A DNA stretch of 64,000 nt from Butyrivibrio sp. (GCA_016297265.1 JAEDHB010000002.1:1-64000); one strand, 5' to 3'; positions 34,152 through 45,142 are shown, counted from the first letter of the stretch. The notes: generated from the letters alone by a model not told the origin. Translations and numbers: made by a program.

Positions 34152-36485
34152 TTAACGGATTAAAATCGATATTCTGTACACTACAAAGGCACAAGTCCAT
34201 GCAATAACACATTGCAGCAATACCATCATCGTGGCCCAGCGCCATCCGAGTTCCCGTCTGACAGCGGCAATTGCGGCAACGCATGGTGAATAGAGAAGAC
34301 AGAATACCATCAAAGCAAGGCCTGCAGAAGGTGAAATTGCAGCACACAGGGCGGCACTTCCTCCATACAACACCGTAAGGGTTGATACAACACTTTCTTT
34401 TGCCATAAATCCGGTGATGAGGGCAACACAAATCTGCCATGTGCCAAATCCCAAAGGTGCAAATACCGGTGCTATTTTGTCAGCCAGAACCGCAAGAATA
34501 CTGTCCTGTGAATTACTTACCAGTGCAAAGCTTGTATTGAAGGTCTGCAAAAACCAGATAATCATTGAAGCAATAAATATTATTGTAAAAGCTTTTTGCA
34601 AAAAATCCTTAGCCTTATCCCACAATAGATGTGCAACGCTCTTTATGCCCGGCAACCTGTAGTTCGGCAACTCCATCACAAAAGGTACGGCTTCCCCGCG
34701 GAATTTGGTATAACGCATAACTATTGCCACCAATATTCCAACAAATATTCCGCCAAAATACATTGCCACCATTGCAAGTGCTCCGTATCCCGGGAAGAAT
34801 GCATGGGCAAGAAAGGCATACACCGGGAGCTTTGCAGAGCAGCTCATAAACGGAGTCAGCATAATTGTCATTTTTCTGTCCCTTGCAGAAGGTAGCGTTC
34901 TGCTTGCCATAACTCCCGGAACCGTACATCCGAAGCCCAACAGCATCGGAACAATACTTCTTCCGGAAAGTCCTATTTTTCGCAGTGGTTTATCCATAAC
35001 AAAAGCAATTCGGGCCATATATCCGCTGTCCTCAAGGAGGGACATGAACAGGAACAAGAGAATGATTATCGGCAGGAAGCTTAAAACACTGCCGACTCCC
35101 GTACATATTCCGTCCGTCACCAGGGATTTGAGTACGGCATTGACTCCGGCATTGGTCAACAAAATATCCAGGCCGTTAACCGCCGCATTGATTCCTCTAT
35201 CAAGCAAATCCGATATCCATGCGCCAAAGGTATTGAAGGTCAGCACAAAAATTGAAGCCATAATTATGATGAAGGACGGAATTGCGGTATATTTTCCCGT
35301 AAGTATTCGGTCAATCTTTTCGCTTCGTATATGTTCTTTGCTCATCCTTGGCTTAATCACGGTTTTTCTACAAATTCTGTTGATGTAGGAGAAACGCATA
35401 TCCGCAATGGCCGCAGAACGGTCCAGTCCTCTTTCTTTCTCCATCTGACATACAATGTGTTCTATTGTCTCAGTTTCATTGTCATCCAGTTCAAGTCTGC
35501 CCGCAATCAGCGGGTCGCCCTCCGCAAGCTTGGAAGAAGCAAATCTTACTGAAATATTACTCTTCTCTGCATGATCTTCAATTATGTGCATAATGCCGTG
35601 AAGACATCTGTGCACCGCCCCGCCGTTGTCTTCCATGCTGCAAAAATCCTGTTTTGCCGGAACCACCTTGTAGGCAGCAACATACATGGCATGCTCTATC
35701 AGTTCTTCAATTCCCTCATTCTTTGCCGCTGAAATTGGCACAACCGGAATTCCCAGCATATTCTCCAGCTCATTGACATCTATGGCACCACCGTTTTCAC
35801 GAACTTCATCCATCATATTGAGCGCAAGTACCATCGGAATATTTAACTCCAGAAGCTGCATTGTAAGGTAAAGATTTCTCTCGATATTGGTTGCATCCAC
35901 AATGTTGATAATCCCGTCAAGCTCCGATGTGAGCAAAAATTCCCTTGTAACAATTTCCTCGCTGGTATAAGGGGACATAGAATATATACCCGGCAAGTCA
36001 GTGACAAGACTTCCCTTATACCCCTTTATTGTACCGTCCTTTCGGTCCACGGTGACACCCGGAAAATTTCCCACGTGCTGATTGGAGCCCGTAAGGCAGT
36101 TAAACAGTGTTGTTTTACCGCAATTCTGGTTGCCTGCAAGAGCAAAATTGAGCTTCCTGCTGCTGATATTTTTGGGCAATGGATTCTTATCTTCACCAAT
36201 ACACGGATGCTTTGTATGAATCTTTTTCTTCTCCGGATTTGATGCTGTTTCCTCATAATCCCTTACATTGTCTATTTCTATTTTTTCTGCATCAGACAAT
36301 CTTAATGTCAGTTCAAAACTATGTACCCTGACTTCCACCGGGTCACCCATGGGCGCAAATTTTACCATTGCTATATCGGCACCGGGAATTATTCCCATAT
36401 CGAGAAAATGCTGTCTGAGCACACCCTCTCCGCCAACTGAAATGACCGTTGCAGCCTTTGAAATTGGTAATTCTTTTAATGTCAT
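34152..36485 (-). CDS. feoB: Ferrous iron transporter, FeoA-FeoB fusion
   Basis: A 777-residue protein. Residues 1-75 are a FeoA (SH3-like) domain (LRQHFLDMGIIPGADI, GDPVEVRV). After a linker comes the FeoB G domain with GNQNCGKTTLFN (G1), GVTVDRKDG (G2), DLPGIYSM (G3) and NMMDE (G4), then a helical spacer and a polytopic membrane part with two Gate motifs (LGFGCTVPGVMASRTL and MSCSAKLPVYAFLA, each with a Cys). It imports Fe(II). In most bacteria FeoA and FeoB are separate. AAGGA lies before the ATG. No FeoC or regulator gene is next to it. Confidence 0.96.
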   Translation of the reverse strand: MTLKELPISKAATVISVGGEGVLRQHFLDMGIIPGADIAMVKFAPMGDPVEVRVHSFELTLRLSDAEKIEIDNVRDYEETASNPEKKKIHTKHPCIGEDKNPLPKNISSRKLNFALAGNQNCGKTTLFNCLTGSNQHVGNFPGVTVDRKDGTIKGYKGSLVTDLPGIYSMSPYTSEEIVTREFLLTSELDGIINIVDATNIERNLYLTMQLLELNIPMVLALNMMDEVRENGGAIDVNELENMLGIPVVPISAAKNEGIEELIEHAMYVAAYKVVPAKQDFCSMEDNGGAVHRCLHGIMHIIEDHAEKSNISVRFASSKLAEGDPLIAGRLELDDNETETIEHIVCQMEKERGLDRSAAIADMRFSYINRICRKTVIKPRMSKEHIRSEKIDRILTGKYTAIPSFIIIMASIFVLTFNTFGAWISDLLDRGINAAVNGLDILLTNAGVNAVLKSLVTDGICTGVGSVLSFLPIIILLFLFMSLLEDSGYMARIAFVMDKPLRKIGLSGRSIVPMLLGFGCTVPGVMASRTLPSARDRKMTIMLTPFMSCSAKLPVYAFLAHAFFPGYGALAMVAMYFGGIFVGILVAIVMRYTKFRGEAVPFVMELPNYRLPGIKSVAHLLWDKAKDFLQKAFTIIFIASMIIWFLQTFNTSFALVSNSQDSILAVLADKIAPVFAPLGFGTWQICVALITGFMAKESVVSTLTVLYGGSAALCAAISPSAGLALMVFCLLYSPCVAAIAAVRRELGWRWATMMVLLQCVIAWTCAFVVYRISILIR

Positions 36486-36513
36486 ATTGTAGGATTCCTT
36501 GTTTTTTTTGTTA

Positions 36514-36542
36514 ATTATAATATCAAATTGAAATTTTGTGAA
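36514..36542 (-). promoter_or_regulatory. Likely promoter of the feoAB gene
   Basis: Minus-strand TTCACA (36537-36542), 17-bp spacer and TATAAT (36514-36519), partly inside the end of the protease gene. Confidence 0.45.
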
Positions 36543-38178
36543 TACTGTTTTTCAGACACAATTTTCCCCATCCTGCATTGGCTGAGGGAATTCTTATGCC
36601 CGGCAAAGGTACTGCTCCGCGAAGCAGGACGGCCTTCAATTTCTCCCCATACATATATAGGTCATTACCCCTGACAATTCCCCACTCCATAATAATCGCA
36701 GCGCTTCCCGTAACGAACGGTGCTGCCACTGATGTCCCCGTTCTGGTAACATATCCCCCTCCGTTTTTTGCACCGGTGATATTGACTCCCGGGGCCATAA
36801 TATCGGGTTTAACCGTCATTATCCCGACCGTGTATCCCCTGCCGGAAAAATCCGCATATGCATTGGTGGCAGAATTGTAGGCGCCCACAGAAACTGCATT
36901 CAATGCAGTGGAAGGTATTGTGAGTGTTGTAAAAGGATTGCTGTTGATAAAGGCGGTATCCTTGCTCACCGGGTTGGCAGACATCCACATATTATATTCT
37001 CCGGATTTTATATTTGCAGGAATTAATTCTATGAAATAAAGCCCCGAATTGATATATCCGTTATTCCCAAGCATCTGAATCAAAATCTGCTGATTGATGG
37101 AAAAAGGGGATGGTTCACCATAATATACATAGATTGATGTCTGCCTGTATACGGCTTCGCTTACCTCCCCAAAAGTCTTAGATACCTGAAACCGGTTACC
37201 ATCAGGATATACAAGCTCCACCAAAAAATCATCCACATAATTTTTCCATATCTGGATGTCAATGAAGCTTTCAAACCTCCCCACTGCAAAGCTTTCCTTA
37301 ATCGTCACATCCTCTACTATTCCGCCTGCGTGCCGGTTAATGGAGGCATCATTTCCGCAGGCAATCACTATTGAACACCTCCAAATATAGGCAACGGCAT
37401 CTATATACTGTTCAAGAACTCCGTTTCCGTCGTGAGCGCCATAGTTATTGCCATTGCTGATATTGATTACAACAGGCATACCGTATTCTATTGCTCTTCT
37501 AATTACATAATCAATCCCCTCCATCAGTCTTGCACTGTTGTAGTAATTGTCGGATCCCAGTTTGACTACAATTATGGATGCACGCCTCGCCACTCCTATA
37601 TTGCTTCCTGCCGCAACGGAGGCAATATGGGTACCGTGTCCGTTACTGTCATAGCCTGTAAGTTCAATCCCCTCTTCAATGGCGTTATCTATTTCCCGCG
37701 CAGTGTAAATCCTGTTTTCATTTTCATCATATATTTCAAGAATTCTTGTCTTACCTGTCTCATCAAGAAACTCCGGGTGTGAATAATCTATTCCACTGTC
37801 GATAAATGCTGTAATAACACCTTCCCCCGTAAGATTTTCCGCCTGCAAAAAAGAAGCCTCAATACAAGAAGCTTCTTTTGCATACATATCACTAAAATAT
37901 AATTTTCTGGGTTTCTCAATGGCAATTACTTCCGGGATAGCCGCAAGACGTTCCACATTCTGTGCAGGCAGTGTGACTATTGCAAAATTGGACAACAATA
38001 TTCTGATTCCTGTTATAAACTCCTGTATCGCGCTCTCAATATCGCCATAGTATTTTACAATTAATTCCCAGGAATCAGCCTGCGTGTCATATCCCGTCTG
38101 CAAATCAAAAGTGTTCTCCCTTACTTTCTCCTCCAGTTCCAAAGCAATTGCCAGCTGATTGTCAATCTTTGAATTCAA
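36523..38178 (-). CDS. Subtilisin-like serine protease (S8 family, Csp-like)
   Basis: A 551-residue protease with the full S8 triad: Asp127 (AFIDSGIDYSHPE), His181 (SNGHGTHIASVAAG) and Ser483 (RTGTSVAAPF), plus the oxyanion Asn in VINISNGNN. Residues about 1-95 look like a propeptide or Csp-type pro-domain (LPAQNVERLAAIPEVIAIE). An inserted beta-rich domain (about 290-420) lies between the oxyanion region and the Ser. No signal peptide is seen. This domain plan matches Csp germination proteases of clostridia, but vegetative homologues are also common in this family, so the role is open. The start is TTG 38178 with GGAG 6 bp upstream; it follows addA by 20 bp. Confidence 0.88.
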   Translation of the reverse strand: MNSKIDNQLAIALELEEKVRENTFDLQTGYDTQADSWELIVKYYGDIESAIQEFITGIRILLSNFAIVTLPAQNVERLAAIPEVIAIEKPRKLYFSDMYAKEASCIEASFLQAENLTGEGVITAFIDSGIDYSHPEFLDETGKTRILEIYDENENRIYTAREIDNAIEEGIELTGYDSNGHGTHIASVAAGSNIGVARRASIIVVKLGSDNYYNSARLMEGIDYVIRRAIEYGMPVVINISNGNNYGAHDGNGVLEQYIDAVAYIWRCSIVIACGNDASINRHAGGIVEDVTIKESFAVGRFESFIDIQIWKNYVDDFLVELVYPDGNRFQVSKTFGEVSEAVYRQTSIYVYYGEPSPFSINQQILIQMLGNNGYINSGLYFIELIPANIKSGEYNMWMSANPVSKDTAFINSNPFTTLTIPSTALNAVSVGAYNSATNAYADFSGRGYTVGIMTVKPDIMAPGVNITGAKNGGGYVTRTGTSVAAPFVTGSAAIIMEWGIVRGNDLYMYGEKLKAVLLRGAVPLPGIRIPSANAGWGKLCLKNSIHKISI

Positions 38179-38198
38179 AATATTCTCCGCAAATGTTT

Positions 38199-41100
38199 TT
38201 ATCCATTATATGCGATATCAATCTCAATCTTGCGGTTAAGACATACGGAATACAGGTAGCAGCCGCCTACCTCACAGCCTGTTATTTTGCAGATTGCATC
38301 CGCATAAAGCCTTAACTGGGTGGCATACCTGTTGACCAGACACTCCTCGCCTGTCTCCATATCCACCGTATCCGTTTTGTAATCCACAATATACACCCTG
38401 CCTTCTTCAAAAAAGAAGGCATCGATTATTCCCTGAATCAGAACACTCTCTTTTTCAAGGATTTCCGGATTCACCTCACGGGCATCCACCTGCATCAGGA
38501 ACGTTTTTTCACGGAACAGTTCATTCCTTAAGGCCGCTGCCCTCATCCTTATTCCAAGATCCGATTTAACAAATTCATCAAATCTGTTTTTCCTGATATA
38601 GCCTGCGTATTCAGCACTGATTCTGCCTTCCTCCACCCAGCGGGTAAGCTGTTTCATTACATCGGCTCCGGTAGCGGCAGCGGTGTAATCCAACAATTCA
38701 AATACTTTATGATAGGCATTACCGCGATTGATTCCGTGATGCACCATATCCTCCGTGTCACGCATAAATGCAGGAATATATTTTTGCTGCTCCGGAATTT
38801 CCAATCTTTGGTTTTCCTCCTCCAGTTCTTCCATGCTCTGATGCTTCAAATCAGATACGGAAACCTTATTGCGCAAAACACTAAGCGCGCTGTGCGGATA
38901 AGTAAAGAGCAGTCTTTTACATACTTTGTCATAATCCTCGTCATTTACCTGTGAGCTGTCAAAGGACTTAAGCTTATCCATAAAGCATTCCCGACGTGAA
39001 AGAAGACTTGTGCTTATGTAGGTTTTCATATCTTCCGCTGAAATCACTTCCGTTTCAAATTTTCCGTCCGATGCAATAGATTTAACTGCCGGCATAATAT
39101 AATCAAGATATGTGTTATTCTCCAGAATATAATTCATATCCAGTACTTCTCCCTGTGAAGCAGTCTCCCACATACTATTCTTTTCTCCAAGATTTGCCGA
39201 ACCCACGATAATCAGTCTGTTCACCGCACGGGTCATTGCAACATACAAAAGTCTCAATTCCTCACCCACCGAATCAGTCTTGATTTGCAAAGCAAGCATA
39301 TCTCTGTATGTTGCGGAATACTTGATTCTCTTTTCAACATCAATAGGACGCAAGGCAATTCCGTACCTGTCATGATGAATAATATCTTTGGATGAATCCT
39401 TGAGATTAAAACGCTTTGCAGCTTCCACAAGAATGACATAAGGGAACTCAAGTCCTTTACTCTTATGTATGGACATAATTCTCACAACGTCATCCTCCTC
39501 GGAGGCAAGCTGGGATTCCCCCATATCCGCAGAATATTTTTTCAGTTTTTCGATATATCTTATAAAATTAAACAATCCCGAATAGCAGGTCTTTTCATAT
39601 TCCTTTGCATAGCTGATAAGCATGTCGAGATTTGCTTTTTTGGCAGCACCTCCGTCAAGAGTTCCGACGTAATCATAGTATCCGGTATTGTATATGATAT
39701 CCGTAACAAGCTCGCTGACGGACATAATCTTTGATAGCCTGCGGTATTTTTCAATCATATCCAGAAGGTTTTTGCACTTTACTCCAAGCTCATCAGTCTT
39801 TGCCGCCCTGTTAACAATACAGTCGTAGAAATGTGTTTTCCTTGTTCTCCCCTTGATAAGCGCCATCTCTTCCGCCGTAAAATATGAAAAGCTGGAACGC
39901 ATAAGACCTGCTAACGGTATTTCCTGTCTGCAGTTGTCAATAACGTTGAGAAAATCAAGAACCTTGACAATTTCTTTTGCAGAAAAATATCCTGTTGACT
40001 TCTCATATATGCAAGGAATAGCATGGCTTTCAAGGATTTTAGAATATCGTATGGCATTATCCGAAACGCTTCTCATAAGGATTACAATGTCCCTATAGCT
40101 GATGCTCTTGTCCGCTTTCATCAGCCTTTCAATCTCGCAAGCCACCATATGCGCCTGCAAATCATGTTCATTGATATCGTCAAATTCCTTGTTGTCGGCC
40201 AGAATAATTCTTGTAGCATCCTCAAGCACAGATTCCTCACCCGGCTTGACATTGAGGGCTACATCCTCGTTGTATTCAACATTTCCCACGGATTCATGCA
40301 TGCACATGAAGAAAATATCATTTATGCAATCCAGCACATTTTTCCGGCTTCTGAAATTCATATGAAGTTCTATCTTTCTGTATGGAGCCTCATCATTATA
40401 TGTATTGTATTTCTGCATAAAAATCTCCGGCTTCGCCATACGGAATCTGTATATGCTCTGTTTGATATCCCCCACCATAAATATATCCGGTTTACCGAAT
40501 CTTTCCGTGGATACTGCCTTTATAATCTCTTCCTGAACATAATTGCTGTCCTGATATTCATCAATGTAAATCTCACGATACTGATTAGCAATCTCATCAG
40601 CAACTCTGGTATATTCAACTCCGGAGTCCGTGCGCTTTACAAGAATATCAAGTGCGGCATGTGCAATATCGGAAAACGACATAATATTAGCAGAAGTCAT
40701 ATAATCTCTGAGTCTTTTGTCAAATTCCATTACAAACTTTATCAAAGCCTTTGCCACCGGCTTACACATCTGAAGTTCTTTAAACTGACTGTCAAAATCC
40801 TTCATAAAAGAAGACTGAATTTTCTTAACCCTGTCCTTCAGCGCACCATAAATCTGTTGGATGCTTTCTTTTAATCCCACGTCAACATTCCTTGCCGCAG
40901 GAAGTCTCCCAAACTCAAAGTTAATTCCATTGACAAAATCATCAATACTGTCAAAATCAAGCAGCTTTGACAGTCTTTCCCTTTCTTCGGTAAAATGCTC
41001 ACGGTATTTATCAAAGCCATCCGCTCCTGTGCACATTTCAATCATTCTTGAATAATCATCCACACTGTATCTGATGCATTCCTTCGCATAGTTGCATACA

Positions 41101-41741
41101 TTGGTAACAATTTCAAGCTTCTTATACTCCTCAACGCTATCTGCATCATAGATATCCAAACACATTCCATACCAGTCTTCCGGCCATGGATTACTATTTG
41201 CAAAATCATACAGTTCAAATACCAGTTCATATATTTTGTCAATATTTTTCCCTGAGGCATAACCTCCCGTTAATCTCATAAAATCCGGGTCCTGCTCGGC
41301 AAATTTTGTTTCGAGAAGCTCCGATAAAACATCATTCTTGATGAGCATAAGCTCACCGCCCTCGGCAAGACGAAATGCCGGGTCAATTCCGATAGAATTG
41401 TAATAATTTCTCACAATATACTGGCAGAAACTGTCTATGGTACTTATTCTCGCAGTATCAACAAGTGCCAGCTGACGCATAAGATAGCTATTGCCCGGAT
41501 TAGCCTCTATCATCTTTTCAAAAGCCGCAGAAAGCCTTACCTTCATCTCCGCAGCCGCCGCCTTTGTAAATGTAACCACCACAAGTTCATCAACGGATAC
41601 AGGGTCCTTATCGTCAAGTATTCTGTTGACAATACGTTCAATCAAAACGGCGGTCTTGCCCGAACCTGCAGCTGCACTAACCAAAAGATTGCCATCTCTA
41701 TATGAAATTGCCTGTTTCTGTTCACTAGTCCATTCCGCCAT
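38199..41741 (-). CDS. addA: ATP-dependent helicase/nuclease subunit A (AddA)
   Basis: A 1180-residue UvrD-type helicase with C-terminal nuclease. Motifs: SAAAGSGKTAVLIERI (Walker A), IDEYQDSNYVQEEI (Walker B), GDIKQSIYRFR, SIHKSKGLEFPYVI, LLYVAMTRAVN, and a RecB-type nuclease VYIVDYKTDTV near the end. With AddB it processes double-strand breaks to a Chi-like site for RecA loading. I chose ATG 41741, 8 bp after AGGAGG, over one two codons earlier. It overlaps addB by 17 bp. Confidence 0.96.
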   Translation of the reverse strand: MAEWTSEQKQAISYRDGNLLVSAAAGSGKTAVLIERIVNRILDDKDPVSVDELVVVTFTKAAAAEMKVRLSAAFEKMIEANPGNSYLMRQLALVDTARISTIDSFCQYIVRNYYNSIGIDPAFRLAEGGELMLIKNDVLSELLETKFAEQDPDFMRLTGGYASGKNIDKIYELVFELYDFANSNPWPEDWYGMCLDIYDADSVEEYKKLEIVTNVCNYAKECIRYSVDDYSRMIEMCTGADGFDKYREHFTEERERLSKLLDFDSIDDFVNGINFEFGRLPAARNVDVGLKESIQQIYGALKDRVKKIQSSFMKDFDSQFKELQMCKPVAKALIKFVMEFDKRLRDYMTSANIMSFSDIAHAALDILVKRTDSGVEYTRVADEIANQYREIYIDEYQDSNYVQEEIIKAVSTERFGKPDIFMVGDIKQSIYRFRMAKPEIFMQKYNTYNDEAPYRKIELHMNFRSRKNVLDCINDIFFMCMHESVGNVEYNEDVALNVKPGEESVLEDATRIILADNKEFDDINEHDLQAHMVACEIERLMKADKSISYRDIVILMRSVSDNAIRYSKILESHAIPCIYEKSTGYFSAKEIVKVLDFLNVIDNCRQEIPLAGLMRSSFSYFTAEEMALIKGRTRKTHFYDCIVNRAAKTDELGVKCKNLLDMIEKYRRLSKIMSVSELVTDIIYNTGYYDYVGTLDGGAAKKANLDMLISYAKEYEKTCYSGLFNFIRYIEKLKKYSADMGESQLASEEDDVVRIMSIHKSKGLEFPYVILVEAAKRFNLKDSSKDIIHHDRYGIALRPIDVEKRIKYSATYRDMLALQIKTDSVGEELRLLYVAMTRAVNRLIIVGSANLGEKNSMWETASQGEVLDMNYILENNTYLDYIMPAVKSIASDGKFETEVISAEDMKTYISTSLLSRRECFMDKLKSFDSSQVNDEDYDKVCKRLLFTYPHSALSVLRNKVSVSDLKHQSMEELEEENQRLEIPEQQKYIPAFMRDTEDMVHHGINRGNAYHKVFELLDYTAAATGADVMKQLTRWVEEGRISAEYAGYIRKNRFDEFVKSDLGIRMRAAALRNELFREKTFLMQVDAREVNPEILEKESVLIQGIIDAFFFEEGRVYIVDYKTDTVDMETGEECLVNRYATQLRLYADAICKITGCEVGGCYLYSVCLNRKIEIDIAYNG

Positions 41742-44700
41742 CGTCATCCCCTCCTAATCCAAATAATTTCCAAAGATCCGGATTATCGCTTACCTTATCC
41801 ACTCTTCGGTAATCCTGTCTGATATTGTCAAAACCGCATACGGAATTGTATGGACAGTAATCGCATTTATCTTCATACGGATTTGCCTCCACCACTCCGT
41901 CGTGCATCCGTTCATTGAGGTTATACATTTTTTCATGAGCAAATTTTGTAAGGCACTTAATCTGTTCCCCGGTAAATACGGTCTTTCCATGTTTTATTCC
42001 TTCCTTGCCCATTCTTGCCGGAATTACATCCGAGGTATTCTTTTCCCATTCATCCAGAAGCCCCACACTCTCGATTGCCAGTATTCCTGACGGCTTGAGT
42101 TTCTTCAAAATATCCCGTTCCACATCATCTGACGCATCGACAATAGGGTCCAGTACAGGATTGTAAAATGCGGCAGCACCGATTACTTTTTTATCTGCAT
42201 TATCCGCAGAAAGCTTGTCAACGACTTCGCCCAGATATACCATGAGTTGCAGCTTGAGACCGGCATATATTTCATTGATATCCAGACTTTGCGGACTTGA
42301 TTTGTAATCAATTACCTTTGCATAAATCCTGTCATCTTCATATGCAAGGTCATACCTGTCCACCTTACCGCTGATTGGCATATCCTTGTACAGCGTATCA
42401 AATTTCCACTCAAATTCCTCAGGTACGAATTTACCGTGCCTCAGCTGTTCTCCCAGAGCCCATATGGTTCTTGCAACCATATCAACAATTCTTGTAAACA
42501 GATATCTGTTGGTGCTGCTGTCCACAAAAAATGTTCCGGTGTGGCTGTGCATTGCCCGGTTTACATAATTTTCCGCAACAGTCTTGCATTCCTCAGCTGC
42601 AAGGTTTCCAAAATTCTTTCCCTTGGACTTCAACTCCCTTGATATGTATTCAACTGCCTCATGAATAATAGTACCGAGTTCAATGGGGTTGAGCTCATAT
42701 AGTTTTCTCTCGGACAATTCAATACCATACTGTGCAAAATGGCGAAAAGCACATCCTGCAAAAGTCTCAAGCCTCGAAATACTGCCCGTCTTCATATCCG
42801 TATATAGTTCCTGTGCCACCTTCTTTGTGAGACTGTCCGTCTCCTCTGTTTTGGCATAGATTTCAAACATCCTGCGAATATCGGAAGCATATGGCTCATT
42901 TGCAAGGAAAAACATCATAAGCGGTCCTATGGATGAATTGTAATTACTGTCCGTTAGCAGATGCTTGGAATTATCTATATTTGTAATTCTTTCCACCAGA
43001 CTGATGTCCGAAGAAGTGCGTTTTTTTACCTTCGGAAACATTCTTGTAATTACCGACAATATTCTTGAAGGCTTTTGCGATTTTCCCTCAGCATCAAACT
43101 TGTGATAAAAAAGCAACAAGCGCTCCGAAGGTTTAGTCATATGCAAATACATATAATAATTCTGAATGAACGTCTTTTTCGTGCTGTCCGGTGCAAGTTC
43201 CACACTGGCATCATCAAGCTTTTTGCGTTCCGCCTCCGACAAGATACCGTTATTGTTGCTGATATGCGGAATTACTCCCTCATTGGCACCAAGCATATAA
43301 AGCACCCTGATATGCTCCAATCTTGTTCTGTCAATATCACCTATTGTCACGCAGTCCACGGATACCGGAAGCATTGCCACCGACAGGGATTCAAAGCCCG
43401 CATCCACAAGCAATGCAAATTCCTGAACACTCATCACTTCATCTCCCAGAAGCTCTTCAATCTGTTCAAAATATTTGATGACGCAATTGTAGATTTTGGA
43501 ATATTCCGAGGATTTGGCCAAAAAGAAGGTGCTGTCAGGATGCTTTTCCTTCAGATTTTCACTCAACGCCTCCATTTTCTCAAATGCGCCCATTTCCTCG
43601 GTAAATTGGTAAAGCGCAGCAATTCTCTCCGATACAGTCGTTTCCCTGTTCATCAAAATGTCCATGACGGAGGCAATGTTTTCAAAAAAAGTTTTTCTTG
43701 TATGATTCACAATCGTCAGGTCATTCTTTTTTGCCCCCGGATATTCCCTGACAAAATTCTCGCTCCATCTGTTTTTCCCCCGGATATTGTACGCAAGAAT
43801 ATAATTTTCCAATATATCAATCTCATCTGAAGGAATTTCACAAAGTCCGTTTTTCAGAAATCTGAATATGCTCTCATATGAAAAATCCGTCGTCGAGATT
43901 TCCAGCAATGCGCGCAGATATTCCACCAGCGGATTGCCGATAAGAGGGTGCTTGTAATCGATAAAAAATGGTATTCGCGCCTCGGAAAATACTCTTTCGA
44001 TTTCTGTTGCATACAGCGACACATCTCCCAGAATCACGCCCATATCCCTGAACATCATTCCCTTATTCTGCACATTGTCTATAATGTCAGCTGCAAGACA
44101 CTGTACCTCCTCAAGAGGATTGTCCAACTGCCGGATTTCTATATCCTTTGTCTCCTCCTTATATGTCCTGCCGTTATACCTGAATACATTTTTCTCAAGA
44201 AAGGCCAGTTCTGAGGAGTTCTTGTATCTGTAGCTGTCAAAATCCGTCTCAATGCGCTCGACTCTGAAATCAGTATGATGTTCATCACATAATGAACCTA
44301 ATCTGGCAATCATTTCCTTGGACATATGAAAGAGTTCCTCTTCCCCACCCATCTGATTGTATGCTTCATCATCGGGAAGATTTACAAAAAACATCATTTC
44401 ATTTGCTTTTTCCATGACCTTCTCGATTATACGGTACTGGACAGGGGTAAAGCCTGTAAAATTATCAAAATACACCACCGCGTCATCAAAGTAGTGCGAC
44501 CTGTCCATAACGGACAGCATTGCCTCCGGCCTGTCCTCCGTGGTTGTAAACCTTCCTGCAATGTATTCTTCAAAGGCAGCATAAATCACTTCCACATCCT
44601 TCAGTTTCTGTGAAAGTCTGTCACCAAATGAATTCCCGTCAATTATCCTTTCCAGGTCATCAGAAGATATTCCGTATTGTTTTAATTCGGATATCAGGGA

Positions 44701-45060
44701 TTTTACCTCCCCAATCAATCCCGGCTTTTTTGACGCTTTGATAATCTTAAGTCTGTCTGCAACTTGCCCGACAACCTTGCGGACAATAAGTGTTTTGCCC
44801 AGCTCGTCAATATTTTCATTGAGTTCAATTCCAAGCTCATCAAATATTCTGAAAGTCATTCGCCCGAATGTGAGCACATTGATATTAAACATTCCGTGGT
44901 TGGGATGAAGTGCCAGAATGTCCTTTTCAACCTGAAGGGAATTCTGTTCCGGTACAATAATATAGAAATTGCGATTCGCTTCATTGCAGGCAGCATCAAC
45001 CACTCTTTTATAAAGTTCATGGCTTTTTCCATGCCCGGAAGCCCCTAAAATTATTTTCAT
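41725..45060 (-). CDS. addB: ATP-dependent nuclease subunit B (AddB)
   Basis: An 1111-residue protein starting MKIILGASGHGKSHELYKRV, the AddB Walker A-like opening. The C-terminal part has a RecB-type nuclease (KVIDYKSSPQSLD) and the iron-sulfur cluster cysteines: one in GCAFRHFAQYG and three in CDYCPYNSVCGF. It holds AddA and senses Chi. GGGAGG precedes ATG 45060 with somewhat long spacing. A divergent gene starts 83 bp away. Confidence 0.95.
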   Translation of the reverse strand: MKIILGASGHGKSHELYKRVVDAACNEANRNFYIIVPEQNSLQVEKDILALHPNHGMFNINVLTFGRMTFRIFDELGIELNENIDELGKTLIVRKVVGQVADRLKIIKASKKPGLIGEVKSLISELKQYGISSDDLERIIDGNSFGDRLSQKLKDVEVIYAAFEEYIAGRFTTTEDRPEAMLSVMDRSHYFDDAVVYFDNFTGFTPVQYRIIEKVMEKANEMMFFVNLPDDEAYNQMGGEEELFHMSKEMIARLGSLCDEHHTDFRVERIETDFDSYRYKNSSELAFLEKNVFRYNGRTYKEETKDIEIRQLDNPLEEVQCLAADIIDNVQNKGMMFRDMGVILGDVSLYATEIERVFSEARIPFFIDYKHPLIGNPLVEYLRALLEISTTDFSYESIFRFLKNGLCEIPSDEIDILENYILAYNIRGKNRWSENFVREYPGAKKNDLTIVNHTRKTFFENIASVMDILMNRETTVSERIAALYQFTEEMGAFEKMEALSENLKEKHPDSTFFLAKSSEYSKIYNCVIKYFEQIEELLGDEVMSVQEFALLVDAGFESLSVAMLPVSVDCVTIGDIDRTRLEHIRVLYMLGANEGVIPHISNNNGILSEAERKKLDDASVELAPDSTKKTFIQNYYMYLHMTKPSERLLLFYHKFDAEGKSQKPSRILSVITRMFPKVKKRTSSDISLVERITNIDNSKHLLTDSNYNSSIGPLMMFFLANEPYASDIRRMFEIYAKTEETDSLTKKVAQELYTDMKTGSISRLETFAGCAFRHFAQYGIELSERKLYELNPIELGTIIHEAVEYISRELKSKGKNFGNLAAEECKTVAENYVNRAMHSHTGTFFVDSSTNRYLFTRIVDMVARTIWALGEQLRHGKFVPEEFEWKFDTLYKDMPISGKVDRYDLAYEDDRIYAKVIDYKSSPQSLDINEIYAGLKLQLMVYLGEVVDKLSADNADKKVIGAAAFYNPVLDPIVDASDDVERDILKKLKPSGILAIESVGLLDEWEKNTSDVIPARMGKEGIKHGKTVFTGEQIKCLTKFAHEKMYNLNERMHDGVVEANPYEDKCDYCPYNSVCGFDNIRQDYRRVDKVSDNPDLWKLFGLGGDDDGGMD

Positions 45061-45142
45061 ATTGATAAAATCCTCCCAAAATAATGTACTAAAAATTAAG
45101 TATGCAAAATATTCTATAATAAATAGATACCTGGAGTTTAGT

